Shown here piece after piece: positions 10,896-21,411 of a stretch of DNA of 64,000 bases. The translations under genes and the position numbers were made by a program. Position 1 is the stretch's first letter. Each line of letters begins with the position of its first letter. Below the pieces are notes generated by a model. The model had not been told where the DNA came from. It searched no databases and saw only the letters and a program-made list of their open reading frames with translations. Source of the DNA: Suillus spraguei (taxonomy: Eukaryota > Basidiomycota > Agaricomycetes > Boletales > Suillaceae); the NCBI GenBank assembly GCA_016800925.1, contig JABCPU010000007.1, forward strand, positions 186,001-250,000, given 5' to 3'.

Positions 10896-12010
10896 TCAAA
10901 GTGCTTGGACGACATTTTGGAGAATCGGTAAACCAACAACTGCAGCCAAGGCCACAAGTTGTTTCCCAAGTGCGAGTGCAATACCACGGGGAGCGGCACT
11001 AACAGTCCCTAAGTATATGGTATAAGTTAGGTCACGTATTGGAAGAAAGAAGTGACTTACCGAAGCCGCCGGTGGAAGTAGATCCTGCGGATGAAACCGT
11101 CGAAGAAGTGTGGGAGTGACTACTAGAAGAACCAGCTATTGTGGGGCCGTCGAATGTAATTACACCACTGCTGGAAGAACTGGTCCCTGGCAGCACAGTT
11201 GACTTGGGGGGAGCACCAGCCGTGATGCTAGTGAGAGTGCCTCCACCTCCAGAACCTCCACTACCTGAGCCTCCAGTAGAACATTGGTCAGAATTTGCGA
11301 TGCACGTAGTTCCAGTAGGGCAGCCTAAATAGATGTTAGCGTGGCTCATGTAATTGATAGAGAATATAACACACATCCTCCGGTAGAGTCATTGCAGCAC
11401 AAGTAGCCGGATTCACAGCAACTGTTGTCGCTGCAGCATGCACTACCAGCAGTGCAGCAGGCATTTCCATTGCATTTTTGCGCGGTATTGGGACAACATC
11501 TACAGCAGCCTTCAGAAAGGAAAATTAAATTGATCGAAATTTTCTCACTCAGAATCGAAGCACTGGTCGCAACGTTCGTCGGTCAGTTTTAATAATCAGG
11601 CCTAAGAAGGCAAAGGCACGTACGGTTGTGTCGTCTGGACAGTTATACAAATCATTGCACTAGACTCAAAATGTTAGCAATCACAGTGGAAAGGCTTGTC
11701 ATGCAACCTTACACAGTAGCTGCCAGTAGGGGCACATGCATCTGGGTAGTTGGTACATTGCTCTAGGGCGGGTTAACAATATGTTTCTGAATACTTGACG
11801 CGTGAATTCCTTACGATATCCGCTAGGGCACCCTTGTCGAGCAGCAAACTTTCCTCGCCGAACCAAGAGAGCTGATAGTAGAGACTTGGTCAGTGCCAGC
11901 GATGATGACTTAGAGTGACGTGGAACTCGTAAGACTGTTGAGGCAGGGTCCGCGACAGCGAGCTGAAGGAATAAGAAAAGGGACAGGAAAATACACAACT
12001 GACGCAACAT
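10896..12010 (-). CDS. Secreted cysteine-rich, GPI-anchor-like surface protein
   Basis: Six exons on the minus strand (12010-11815, 11762-11713, 11659-about 11620, 11509-11375, 11324-11061, 11008-10896) encode about 265 residues. The N-terminus is a signal peptide (FLSLFLFLQLAVA). A central domain of about 85 residues is dense in cysteine with repeated CC pairs (EGCCRCCPN, NACCTAGSACCSDNSCC), followed by a Gly/Ser/Thr-rich stalk and a hydrophobic C-terminal tail (LVALAAVVGLPIL) that fits a GPI-anchor signal. The exon 3 donor is problematic: the good GTACGT site gives the wrong phase, and a weaker GTGCCT site 4 bp downstream restores the cysteine frame. That donor region lies inside a short repeat shared with 9.8 kb. 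Function is unknown; a wall or surface role is inferred. Confidence 0.7.
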
Positions 12011-12534
12011 GGTGATAATGAGGATTACAGCTAGCGACCATCTGGACTCTGTTATTCGTGCTTTTTATCAGTAAACTAGGCAGTGGGCCTGTATGAGATT
12101 CTTGGCAAGGCACCAGGGTTGATATCGTGATGTTGCGTACCACTGATCAGACCTGACGTACTTTGGACTCACCGTGCGGTTAGTCGCAAAATTTTGGCGC
12201 GGCTGGATCTGTGTTTCATAGCATGTTGTGTTAGAACACGATGAAATAACCTAGGACTAGGTGTGTTGCTCAAGCAGTCATGTTAACGAGTGTCATAGTA
12301 CAACAGTCGTTCAAAAGGCTCACCAACTTAAGAGGAGCCGATATAAGTACGTTGTACATTATGAGGCTATACCGGTGCCTAGGCCTGACCCAATATTGAT
12401 AACGGCAGACAACTAGTATTATTAATTATATAAGCTTACCTTGGCAGGCCCGGATCACGGCAATGGCGCAGGGGCATCTTACACCAAAATTTAACACGGC
12501 CTTGGGCGGTAAATTACGTTTAGATGAGACTTGT

Positions 12535-13570
12535 GCATAGCTTTGTCCTTGAGGCTGAGTACTATGTAGCCGGCCCAAGCCCTGATCATTGAGGTTCTAC
12601 AAAATTCTATAACAGGTTGAGGCCCACCTGGGCCTGAAACAACCTCCGGGTTGACAATCATAATATGCCTTCGGATATAATGGAGCTCGATCGTCCATGA
12701 AACAGATGGTGAAGGTTCGTGGTTGGGACGCTATCCTTCGCTTTCATTCACCAATAATGCTTGCTCGTGAGCCAAAGCCAAAAGCTGTCAGCGGCATATG
12801 AGGAAATACTTTCACTTGGAGTCCAGCGTCCACCACTGATATGAATCTTGCCAAGGCCCTGACGTTTAACGTTAATGTGGCTGAGCGCTACTAGAGTCTG
12901 TACTCACCTATCGTACATCATCATCATGCCAGTGAGGGCGTTTGATAATGTCAAACTATTACGGATAGAACTTCAATGAGGTGATGCTGGTCGAGAGGCC
13001 ACATCCTGGGTACTGTGAGTCTCTTGACCTCTTGTACTGACGTGGCAGTCATCCGTGTCCGACAGTTGCTTGTGTGGAGTCTCTAGACAGGCCCCCCCGT
13101 AGAAGATAATTGCGCCTTCTGTATCAGTTTTCCGAGAACCCTGAAACAGGCTCGTACTTTCCGGGGATCTTCTTTTCTTGCTATTGCGTGGACACCTCCA
13201 GCATCCAACGTTGTCATTATCACCGACAACCGCGCTCGAGCTGCCGCTTTATCCCATCTTCGCATAAGATCGTGTTGGAATGTGATCCAAGTGCTATCGT
13301 TAAAACCGCACCTAGACAACAACATTACATGATGGTGATGTTTCTTTTTTGATTAAGAACTAGGGGGAAATCATTTTTTCATACTGTTGCAATCGCTGTT
13401 ATATAGAGGGGTACGCACTACAGACGCAGGATCCATCTAAATCCTTTTATCCCTAATTCTTATGCGTGCCTTTCAAATATCACTGCTTGGAGATAGATCG
13501 TAAAGCATGCTACGAAGCTCTGATAGTCCAGTGCGGGTAATTGCATATCCCTCTACTTACCAGTATTCGT
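12535..13570. repeat. Segmental duplication, copy A
   Basis: Collinear with 18953-20560. Shared landmarks in order are CATAGCTTTG/ACCCTTGAGGCTGAG, CATTGAGGT(T/C)CTACAAA, TGCTCGTGAGCCAAA, GTCAGCGGCATATGAG, GGTGATGTTT-like runs, CTGTTATATAGAG and CTCTGATAGTCC or CTTTGATAGTCC. Copy A lacks two insertions found in copy B (about 460 bp at 19028 and about 50 bp near 20402). It ends where a DUF6533-type relic begins. Confidence 0.8.
13083..13325 (-). pseudogene. Relic coding fragment in duplication copy A
   Basis: An 80-codon minus-strand frame shares protein-level similarity with the frame at 20.05-20.3 kb in copy B: STWI-x-F-x2-DLMR-x-WD, ARARLSVI and F-x-VLGKLIQKA. Keeping this phrase in both diverged copies, with indels in between, suggests the ancestral segment was coding. 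I do not recognise the family, and neither copy has a start or a continuing exon. Confidence 0.35.
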
Positions 13571-13599
13571 TTCTTTCCATAATGTTCATTTCTGAGGCG

Positions 13600-14415
13600 C
13601 GCCGTCTGAAAAGATCCTCGCACTGTGTCTTTCAGTCTGGATTGCTGTCAAGCACTTTTGTGACTTGCGACGACTCGGCCAATCATCAGGATCGACCATC
13701 CAGGACTGTTTCACGATGCGTTTGTCAGCGGGTTCACTGTAAAACCTGAGTTGGTATTACTTCGCAGAACGTGTCCGAGACTTGCGTGCAACTCAATATG
13801 ACTTGCGACGACTCGGCCAATCATCAGGATCGACCATCCGGGACTGTTTCAGAGCGTTGATAAAATCTCACGTACTTTATTTTGCGAGGTGAGCTTGTAA
13901 TGTAAATGTGGTTATCGTTTTCTGCTCGAGTTCCGCACGTGCTAGCTTTGTCGGTCATCAGTAAAACACCACCACCAAAAAATGGCTGGCCACAGCTTGG
14001 TCCCTTCTGTACAGAGCCCACAGAGGCAAGGTGATTTGCTGATGGTGGTTCTTGTTTCCAGCTTGCTATTCTCTCTCCAGAGCTCCCGGTGCGCCAACCT
14101 GTTGCTGAATTCTGCTTATAATCACTGCTCATCATTTCTATAGAATTCAAATACTATTGATACTCTGAAAATCGACGGTGCTCTTCGAATTTTCCATAGC
14201 ATGCAGATATTTGTGTTGGAACCCCGCCTCATCCTTAGCATTCGAGAATATAATGCAAAACTTGTGACCGACTCTGACGCAGATACTAGTATAGATTCAA
14301 TTGTCTTGCAGGAGCGAGTACATGCATCAACTAGCGGTATTGTGTGGGACGTATTGTTCAAGTTGCTCTGTACCGCCCGGACTCAGCCGCAAGTCGTGAG
14401 CCATTTAACTTACTA
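13600..14415 (+). pseudogene. 3' part of a DUF6533-type gene, rearranged
   Basis: Recognisable pieces are ILALCLSVWIAVKHF near 13613, LIKSHVLYFAR near 13856, and the C-terminal exon MQIFVLEPRLILSIREYNAKLV to QERVHASTSG at 14201-14345. They match the copy at 8.1-8.65 kb in order. A 53-bp piece of the first exon is duplicated (13661-13713 and 13799-13851), and the upstream helices are missing. The C-terminal exon keeps CAG where the other copy has TAG. This is a truncated, internally rearranged pseudogene. Confidence 0.65.
13661..13851. repeat. 53-bp direct repeat, offset 138 bp
   Basis: The stretch beginning TGACTTGCGACGACTCGGCC occurs at 13661-13713 and again at 13799-13851 with one or two differences. 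It duplicates part of a DUF6533-type exon and contributes to breaking that gene. Confidence 0.8.
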
Positions 14416-14559
14416 GATGATTACCCCCGAGACAGTCCTGACTGAGTCATGTTCCAACGGCCGTACATGCGCAATTGCCTTATTCATTGCAGCCGGAATG
14501 CAGGAAGAAAGGTCATGTTGAGTAGTGTGTATCTGTTCATCAATATGTTGGCTGATATT

Positions 14560-14832
14560 CATCAGGAAATTCACACATTCCTTAACATGCTTAATCAGCT
14601 TAACTCACTTATCTCAAAACTTGTTTGCTCTCTCTCACATCATTCACCTGGCATATCTTATATTTTTTGAGTGCGAAATACAATAAAACATGTATATTAA
14701 TATATCTCAACTTTTTTTTTCTGAATTCATTCACATTGAAATTTTGGACAAGTAGATTCAATTTCACCAAGGCAGTTAAGTGTAAATAAGTCCGCATAAG
14801 GGCACGTCAAGGAATGTGTGAATTTCCTGATG
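14560..14832. repeat. 31-bp inverted repeat arms flanking about 210 bp
   Basis: Positions 14560-14590 and the reverse complement of 14802-14832 agree at all but two bases (core GGAAATTCACACATTCCTT). The right arm runs into the end of the LINE-like RNase H relic; the spacer is AT-rich and non-coding. It could be a fold-back insertion or an inverted duplication border. Confidence 0.75.
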
Positions 14833-15228
14833 TCCCAGTGTTTCGGCTTCGTATACTGTATGTTCTGCGTCTGATCCTAGGTGGTAGCGTAAGATTCGCG
14901 GTTCCTGTCCTTCTCGTAGCAGTACTGCTGCGGCTCCAATCCCTTCCTTATATCCTGACCCGTCTGCGTAGATGCGGATGACATCCTTGAGTTGTTCATG
15001 CTCTTGTTTTGCGGCCTTCTTGTCCTTCGCTATCAAGAGCTGGGCTTACTGCAATCGCCTCGGAATGGTGGGTATGTAAGCGCATTTGCCTATTCGCGCG
15101 CCTAAACCCATCACTATAGCTTGTACCACCGACTGAAGTGCCGCATACACTTGATTGATAACTCTTTTGATATTCAAGTTACATATGTGTGGGCGTTCGC
15201 TCGGAATCGCTTTCAGTACGGTTCGCAC
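14776..15228 (-). pseudogene. Non-LTR retrotransposon RNase H domain relic
   Basis: The minus-strand frame contains IRIYADGSG followed by GIGAAAVLLREGQEP and HTVYEAE. These match the first catalytic Asp strand and the catalytic Glu of the RNase H domain found at the end of fungal non-LTR retroelement polyproteins. An adjacent frame (15046-15228) may be the preceding part in another frame. Reverse transcriptase and endonuclease domains are absent, so this is a fragment. Confidence 0.6.
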
Positions 15229-15447
15229 ATGGGAGTCAAGCGACTTGCTTCCGAGTATTTTCTTGCATATGGTAGACTAAAATACGGTATATAGATGGAA
15301 CTAAGGAATTCCTACTTGATTCCTACTGCAAGCTCCGGGTCATGCAGTGGTTATACCGAACCCAGATCGATGATACACTTTTAAAGGAGTAACCTTCCTG
15401 GAAACGGGGTCCTCAGAAAAAGTGGGGGCATTGGATAGAAATTACCT

Positions 15448-17514
15448 TTAGTCCATACGCCCATCGGTCGTCATTGTCTCTCTCAGTTTCGCAACTTTTA
15501 TCCGGGGAATCACATCAATCTCAAATGGCGCTGCACGAGGAATAACCGTGTCACTGAAAGCGTGCGTATTGATCGGAGCGTCAGGTTGTTGAGCAACACG
15601 GAAGGACCACAAGAGAAGTGCGAGGGTAATATACAATGAGTTATTTGCGAGGTGTAAACCGGGACATACACTTTCAATGACACGTGAAACTCATTGATCG
15701 GCGCCAAAGGCACGACTTACCGTCTACCAAAACCATATGCGATGAATTTCATGTTTGTGTTGTCCTTGAGGCGGCCTTCGGAATCAAGCCAACGCTGGGG
15801 ATTGAAAATTTCTGGATCTGTGAAGGCGATAGGATCGCGAGAAAGAGTCCTGAAGACGTACGCTCAGTGAAGCAAGGTACATCGTGAAGCAACACTTTAC
15901 CAATGGCACCCATAGACTATTGCACCCTCAGGAATGCAGAATCCTCGCTAATTGCACACATACTATAATGAGAACGCATCCAGGGTTGCAACGCATTTAA
16001 GATACTGACACAAAAAATATCCTTGGTTGCACGGTGGGGAAATCCTGATGCGCATGTTAGCATCGTACGGGAGTGTGCTGAATTTAAAACCTACCTATAC
16101 GAACGATTGGTCTCCATCTCAAAGCTTCCAACAAGAACGCGTGCAATTGTGGGAGTGACCTCGAGTCTTGAAATGTCGGTGCTACCACAAAAAATCAATT
16201 GAAAAATCAAATTCTTTGTACTTCTTTGGCATACCTCTGTCAGACCCGACGACCATATCAAGCTCTTCATGCACCTTTGCCTGGGCTAGTGGATGGCACG
16301 CTGCAGCCATGATGATAGCGGTTATTCCAACAGCGGTCTGAATCAAAAATAAGTAAGTCCGCGGAGATCGATGAGTTGTATGACTTGCCGTCTCAGATCC
16401 CGCCCCAAAGAGTGATCCAGCGAGATACGATATCTCATCTGTAGAGAGTCGGTGCTCTTCTGTATTCTCCAATAGCGTCTTGGTAAAAGATGGGCTAGCT
16501 ATGTTTCGATCCTGGGTACAACATAGTACAGGTGACATACGTTTACCGAAACAGAGAGCTCCTCACCATTTCACTCTTGACACGCCTTAGGAGATGCCTG
16601 TATAGCTCTAGCTCCTCATGGTGCCACTCATAAAGTTGTTTTCCGTAACCAGGCAGGTAGCGCAAGAGGGGTACACGATCGACGAGATAAGCTCCTGGGC
16701 GCATTACAGCCTGGAAATTATCAGTGCCTCTGCGGATACTGGCAACTTCGGGATCGGTGCTGGCAGTAGGCGCGGACTTTCCATAAGTCACCCGAAGAAT
16801 GACCGATACTGCATACCTTGAGGTAATCATATCTATGGAAAGACCACAAAAAAGTCTTAGTAATGACGTACCGATGTGCGTGGTTCTGGTGATTCTTCGG
16901 GTCATTCAGCATGTCCAATATAAAATCCATCGCATGGTTGCGCTGTATATCTTGGTATATTTCTGCCGCCTTTGGCTGTAAATGGATATGAAGTGCTTTT
17001 CGGAGGCGTCGGAATCGATCTCCGGAACGAGCCAGGACTATGCCCATTCCATTTGAGAACATCTCACCGGCAGCAATGTACCGGGGTCGATCTGCCAGTG
17101 ACCCACCCTCTTTCTCCATGATGTTTGTAGCTGCCTGGTAAAGAGGTCAATGTCTTGTCATTGTTGGAAGAAGCTCAAGGTATGGGTAGCATACCTCAAT
17201 GTTGCCAATGACAACTATCACTTGGCTACCTTGTTTGAACGACACAATTGGCCCATACTCTCGAACCAAGTCACTCAGCACTTGAGCAGTGCTAGAAGCG
17301 GACGATCTGTATCAGCTTCTGACAAAACTACCAAAACTCACTTCACAGAAGGCAAAGCGCTACTCCAAAACCAATGGGCGGGAGGTCCAGGTGGAAGCAG
17401 GATGCCCTTCCTACCCGCTAAAGGGGATGTCTTGTATAACACGACGAGCAACACTGTAACTGCGACGACACCAGCAGCACAGTTGATACTCGTAATGAAA
17501 TTTTCCATTATCAT
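15448..17514 (-). CDS. Cytochrome P450 monooxygenase
   Basis: Eleven exons on the minus strand (17514-17342, 17291-17195, 17134-16872, 16816-16567, 16511-16389, 16337-16235, 16181-16095, 16044-16010, 15947-15901, 15849-15721, 15670-15448) join in frame to 509 residues. An N-terminal membrane anchor is followed by a proline hinge (LPPGPPAHW). The I-helix is seen as GAGSETT, the ExxR motif as LEALR, the PERF-like motif as FNPQRWLD, and the haem loop as YGFGRRVCPG with its cysteine. Size and motifs fit an ER-anchored class II fungal P450. Substrate is unknown and there is no neighbouring terpene, polyketide or peptide synthase to indicate a cluster. The I-helix intron starts with GC rather than GT (GCAAGT, donor at 16388). 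An alternative start lies two codons downstream. Confidence 0.92.
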
Positions 17515-18830
17515 GGTGGAATATGATAGTAGGAATGAAAATTGGATGTTTAATCGACCAATTATCGACGTAGTGTGTCTGAATCAGTCTGGCACTTAGC
17601 CGGCGTTCATCCAGATGCTTACTGCACTACGGTGACACGGGTCCTCTTGTTGAATGAATGTTAGACTCGTGACCGGCTCCGTCTATGAGGCTAGCCACGG
17701 GCCGTCATAGACGGACTGGTATTAAAACTATTTGAATTTGGAAGCTGAGCTGCCCATATATTTCGAAGGCAACTTCCTCATCAGCTCGTTCCTCACCAGG
17801 CGATGTCCAGGCAAGATGTTTCACGATGGTCTATAGATAATACGCTGCTTCGGGTGATACGGTGAATGACTGAGCGAGGATTGCTAGTAGTAGCAAGTTA
17901 GGAGCAATGTTCACAGGCACTGTGCGAGGCTGCGCCAGGCAGATGCATCCTTGTGTACGACGAATAAAGCGGGTTAAGGTCGAAAAGTGACATCTGTGCA
18001 AACTCGTGATGTATTCGCAAGGCTTCAAAGAGGGCGCCAATATCCATTAGCTGGTCACATGGATGGCACAACTCAGTTGTTGGTGGTGGTCTCGAAAAAC
18101 TAGATGGTGAGAACAGACCCACACCTTGTTTTCTGGTTGTTGTTACTGACTCGCTGGCCGGGAAGAGACGGGCAAGGGCGGGACAGTGGGCGGGGCCGCG
18201 ACTGACGCGTACCGACCGGAAACTTGCGAAAGATGTTGACACAGATGTACGTTCCGAGCGGATCGTGAGCTTGCGAACGTTGACGCATGTGAAAAGGGCC
18301 TTCGTAAGCGCCCATGTGGAGATCCTCATTCTCGTGCTTCTCGACGAGAATGGGGAAGGTCCGTGCGCGCGCACTCAAATAGCTTTGTCTATTCGAAGAT
18401 TCGCACTTTAATTTTTACTCTCTTCCTCTTCGCACTCCCCTTCTGTGCGAAGTCTTACGTTTCAGACCACCCTCCCACCTCCCAAATATTACGTATATTC
18501 CAGTGCTTTTAGTTTGGTATTGCTTCTCCTTCAGACCCAACATCTGCTCTCAATACTAAATCAATTAGCGCTCTGAAGGGCTGTGTTCTCCCCCTCATAT
18601 TGACTCAGATTTTGGTCTCCGTCTACGCGTCTTCGAGCACTCCGAACTTCACAGACACAGCTCAGTTTTATAGACGCCGAGCACAAAATCCGCCGGAGTC
18701 ACTCAACACCAGCCCTTCCCACACAAAAACCAAATCCTCCAACTCTTTGACTGAGTACACGAAGATTTGCCTTCTATTTCCTTAGAATTCGATTTCGCCA
18801 TTTCTTTGTTCTCTCACTAACACACTCAAA
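17515..18830. other. Region upstream of the P450 without a supported gene
   Basis: Several overlapping minus-strand frames exist at 17.83-18.38 kb, including one beginning MSARARTFPILVEKHENED, but I could not chain exons or recognise a family. From about 18400 to 18830 the plus strand is markedly CT-rich, as in fungal promoters, and leads to the ATG at 18835. Confidence 0.35.
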
Positions 18831-18834
18831 CATC

Positions 18835-18957
18835 ATGGTTCGCTCCACCTCAAACGCCAACATACAAAGGCCTACAATTGAACGCCACAGACATCTGCAC
18901 GCGAAGTCGATCTGCATCAAGTCTGTACAGACCTCACACAGGCGATCTCTGGCATAG
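18835..18957 (+). pseudogene. Possible 5' end of a gene cut off by a duplicated block
   Basis: An ATG in good context (CATCATGG) follows about 400 bp of CT-rich, promoter-like sequence and opens a 40-codon frame that ends at TAG exactly where segmental-duplication copy B begins (GGCATAGCTT, also present near 12535). I do not recognise the protein. The layout suggests that insertion of the block removed the rest of the gene, but chance cannot be excluded. Confidence 0.25.
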
Positions 18958-19027
18958 CTTTACCCTTGAGGCTGAGTCCTGGGCCTAAGCCCCGACCATT
19001 GAGGTCCTACAAAGTTCTATAACAGGG

Positions 19028-19491
19028 CTGTAAGGACTACGCGCGGACCACGCTTCAAACTAGGAACGTTCGAGACCGACCACATGCTACATACTATGCA
19101 ACTCTCGTCATTCATCCGGTCACTCTTTCAATGTTCGTTCTCTTGTTCCTCTTCATTCTACTTTACCTTGTCAATTGCAACGCCACTTCCTTGTGCCTCT
19201 GTCTTCACCTAATCGTTCGGCTCATCCATCACCGAGGACCCTTACCATTTCGCAGTATAACTAGCTCATGTACAGTCCTTACTTGACAGCGAATTCTATC
19301 CTAGATCCCCCGCTCAAAAAGCACCTTAGAAAGTCCTTAGAGTGTCTTGTCTGCTAACCTCTCTCGAAAGTATAGTCCTGTTCGTGTCCTAACTACGTCG
19401 ATCCGTCCCTCGCCGCTATCGACTCTTACCGCCTCTTATCTCTCTCTCGTTCTGTTATCTTTTCCCCTTCGAACCACCGCAAGCCTTACAG
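19028..19491. mobile_element. Small non-autonomous insertion with matched empty site
   Basis: Copy A of the duplication reads straight through (CTATAACAGGTTGAGGCCC, near 12610), whereas copy B is split between CTATAACAGG and TCGAGGCCC. The insert can be read in two ways: ends CTGTAAGG and CCTTACAG as perfect 8-bp terminal inverted repeats, or a 5-bp ACAGG target duplication on both sides. No protein is encoded. About 130 bp inside resemble the insertion at 3.66-4.2 kb. Confidence 0.6.
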
Positions 19492-20049
19492 GTCGAGGCC
19501 CGCCTGGACTCAAACAACCTTGACAACCGGTGGTCTAGATTGTATTGTCCTATGTACATAGAGTACAACTCTGCAAAGGACAGAAATTGGAATTAAAAAA
19601 AAGAAAAAAAAACCCTTGACAATCACAACACGCCTAAATTAACGGAGGTCGATCGTTCATAGAGCGGATGGTAATATGTTACATGATACATGGTTTTTTT
19701 TAAATCCGATTTTTGGTATGTAACCCTATGTAGGACAGTACTTGCTAATCTACTGGACCGCCGTTATCTGTGATACCCGAGATCTCGAATGCCCTGATGT
19801 AAGGTACATGGTTAAGACGCTATTCTCCGTTTCCAATCACTAACTCAACGCTTGCTCGTGAGCCAAAACCGAAAGTTGTCAGCGGCATATGAGACTCCAG
19901 TGTCTACCACTGGCATGAACCTTGCCGAGCAACGTTTGTTAATGATGATGTGCGACAGTTCACCACAGACTGTAGCGCTGTCTGTTGTCACCTATCGCAC
20001 ATCATCATTATACCAATGAGGATATTCGATAACGATGTCAAGTTGTTAT

Positions 20050-20376
20050 TTAGTACTTATGTCGAGTCATCGCTAGGAAGACTAGATGGGCCTTTTGTAT
20101 CAGTTTTCCAAGAACTTTGAAACAAGGCTCGTACTTTCTTCCTTGCTCTACTGCCAGTATCACGGACAAACGCGCTCGGGCCGTTGCTTCATCCCATTCT
20201 CGCATCAGATCGCGCCAGAATATGATCCACGTGCTATCGGACCTAGGTAACAGTACATGAATGATGATGGTGATGTTGATGTTTTTTTTTTTAGGGGAAA
20301 CTAAATTTTTCATACTGTTACCATCGCTGTTATATAGAGAGGGGGTACGTACTACACACCCTGTATCTAAATCCAT
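20050..20376 (-). pseudogene. Relic coding fragment in duplication copy B
   Basis: Minus-strand counterpart of the fragment at 13083-13325. Shared phrases are STWI, DLMR, ARARLSVI and FKVLGKLIQKA. The central part has lost codons relative to copy A, and there is no start or linked exon. Family unknown. Confidence 0.35.
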
Positions 20377-20599
20377 TTATCTTTATCCTGCGTGCCTTTC
20401 AAGGCGGTCGGTACCGCAGGACCGTTTGACTTCGTCCTTCCCGCCAGGGGCATGATATCACTGCTCGGAGATAGATCGCAAAGCAGACTATACTACGAAG
20501 CTTTGATAGTCCGGTGGAGTAATCGAATACCCCCACCCCACCTAATGTTCATTTCTGGGACATTCCGTCTTACCGCCATGGACCTTATCATATGATGGA

Positions 20600-21050
20600 G
20601 TGGGATTGGGCACAGTACTGGCATCGCATTTACAAAGCCAGAGATAAAATTGAATCGAACCCAGGCCCGAACATCTCTATGGGGTTTTGCTTTTCCCGAA
20701 TTTTCGCCGGGCGCTTTATGATCTAGTCCAGACACCACTTCCCGACGCAATAGATCTACGTAGTCCTCATCTCGCAAACGCTTCCACACTTCTTGAAATT
20801 ACCGTACCAACTCCCGTTGTCGAATGAGATCGGAAAGTTCCTTCAAGGGCGGTCATTACTACGTAGCATACTTGTACTACTTTTCACAACGTCTAGGTGC
20901 GCCAAGAACAATATTTCCACTTTTACACATCGACCTTATCACCCCCGATTTGATAAGAGATTGCGCAACACGCGTTCCAATATCCATGGTCCCAAGGAAC
21001 CCTACACGATCGACTGCAAGAGGGCTCAGGTATCTACGTCAAGGAAATAA
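20600..21050 (-). pseudogene. Unidentified decayed coding fragment
   Basis: A minus-strand stretch with coding-like phrases (VWKRLRDEDYVDLLRREV, WVRFNFISGF) is interrupted by stops and cannot be joined to a start. It lies between the duplicated block and the 3' end of the glycosyltransferase gene. I do not recognise the family. Confidence 0.2.
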
Positions 21051-21411
21051 TGAATATGAAAGCGTTATTAACGATTACTGAAAAAACCTGTTCACAAAAA
21101 CTCTGGAAACAATCGAGTCGAGGTATGTACGTATATGCGTGGACAGTTCATTTTAATGTAAAAAAAGAGTGGAAACATTGTCACCAAGATGAGAGAAACA
21201 CAGCATGTCCAGACAGTCCAAACTTACATGCAAGTCCAGGCGGGACAGATGAGCGGGTTGCGCCCTGGCGTGAGAATGTGCAAAGACGCGCCGCATCTGA
21301 TGGAAAAGGTGATTCGACGGTGGTTGGTTTCTAGGTAGATGTTTAATTAACAAGGAGGGAGGGTATGCATTCGGGGACCCTGCCCGTGTGCGAGAAAGTG
21401 ACTGCGCTAGC

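Larger units (their letters stand above)
18953..20560. repeat. Segmental duplication, copy B
   Basis: Collinear with 12535-13570 (see landmarks there) but longer, because it carries a roughly 464-bp insertion at 19028-19491, extra sequence around 19510-19800 and about 50 extra bases near 20402-20450. Divergence between the copies is substantial, so the duplication is old. Confidence 0.8.

Noticed and set aside
15448..17514. Secondary-metabolite gene cluster around the P450
   Set aside because: No terpene, polyketide or peptide synthase, transporter or regulator lies nearby; the neighbours are relics and repeats.
17150..17599. Plus-strand frame of 149 codons
   Set aside because: It overlaps exons 1-2 and the introns of the P450 in antisense and has no motif.
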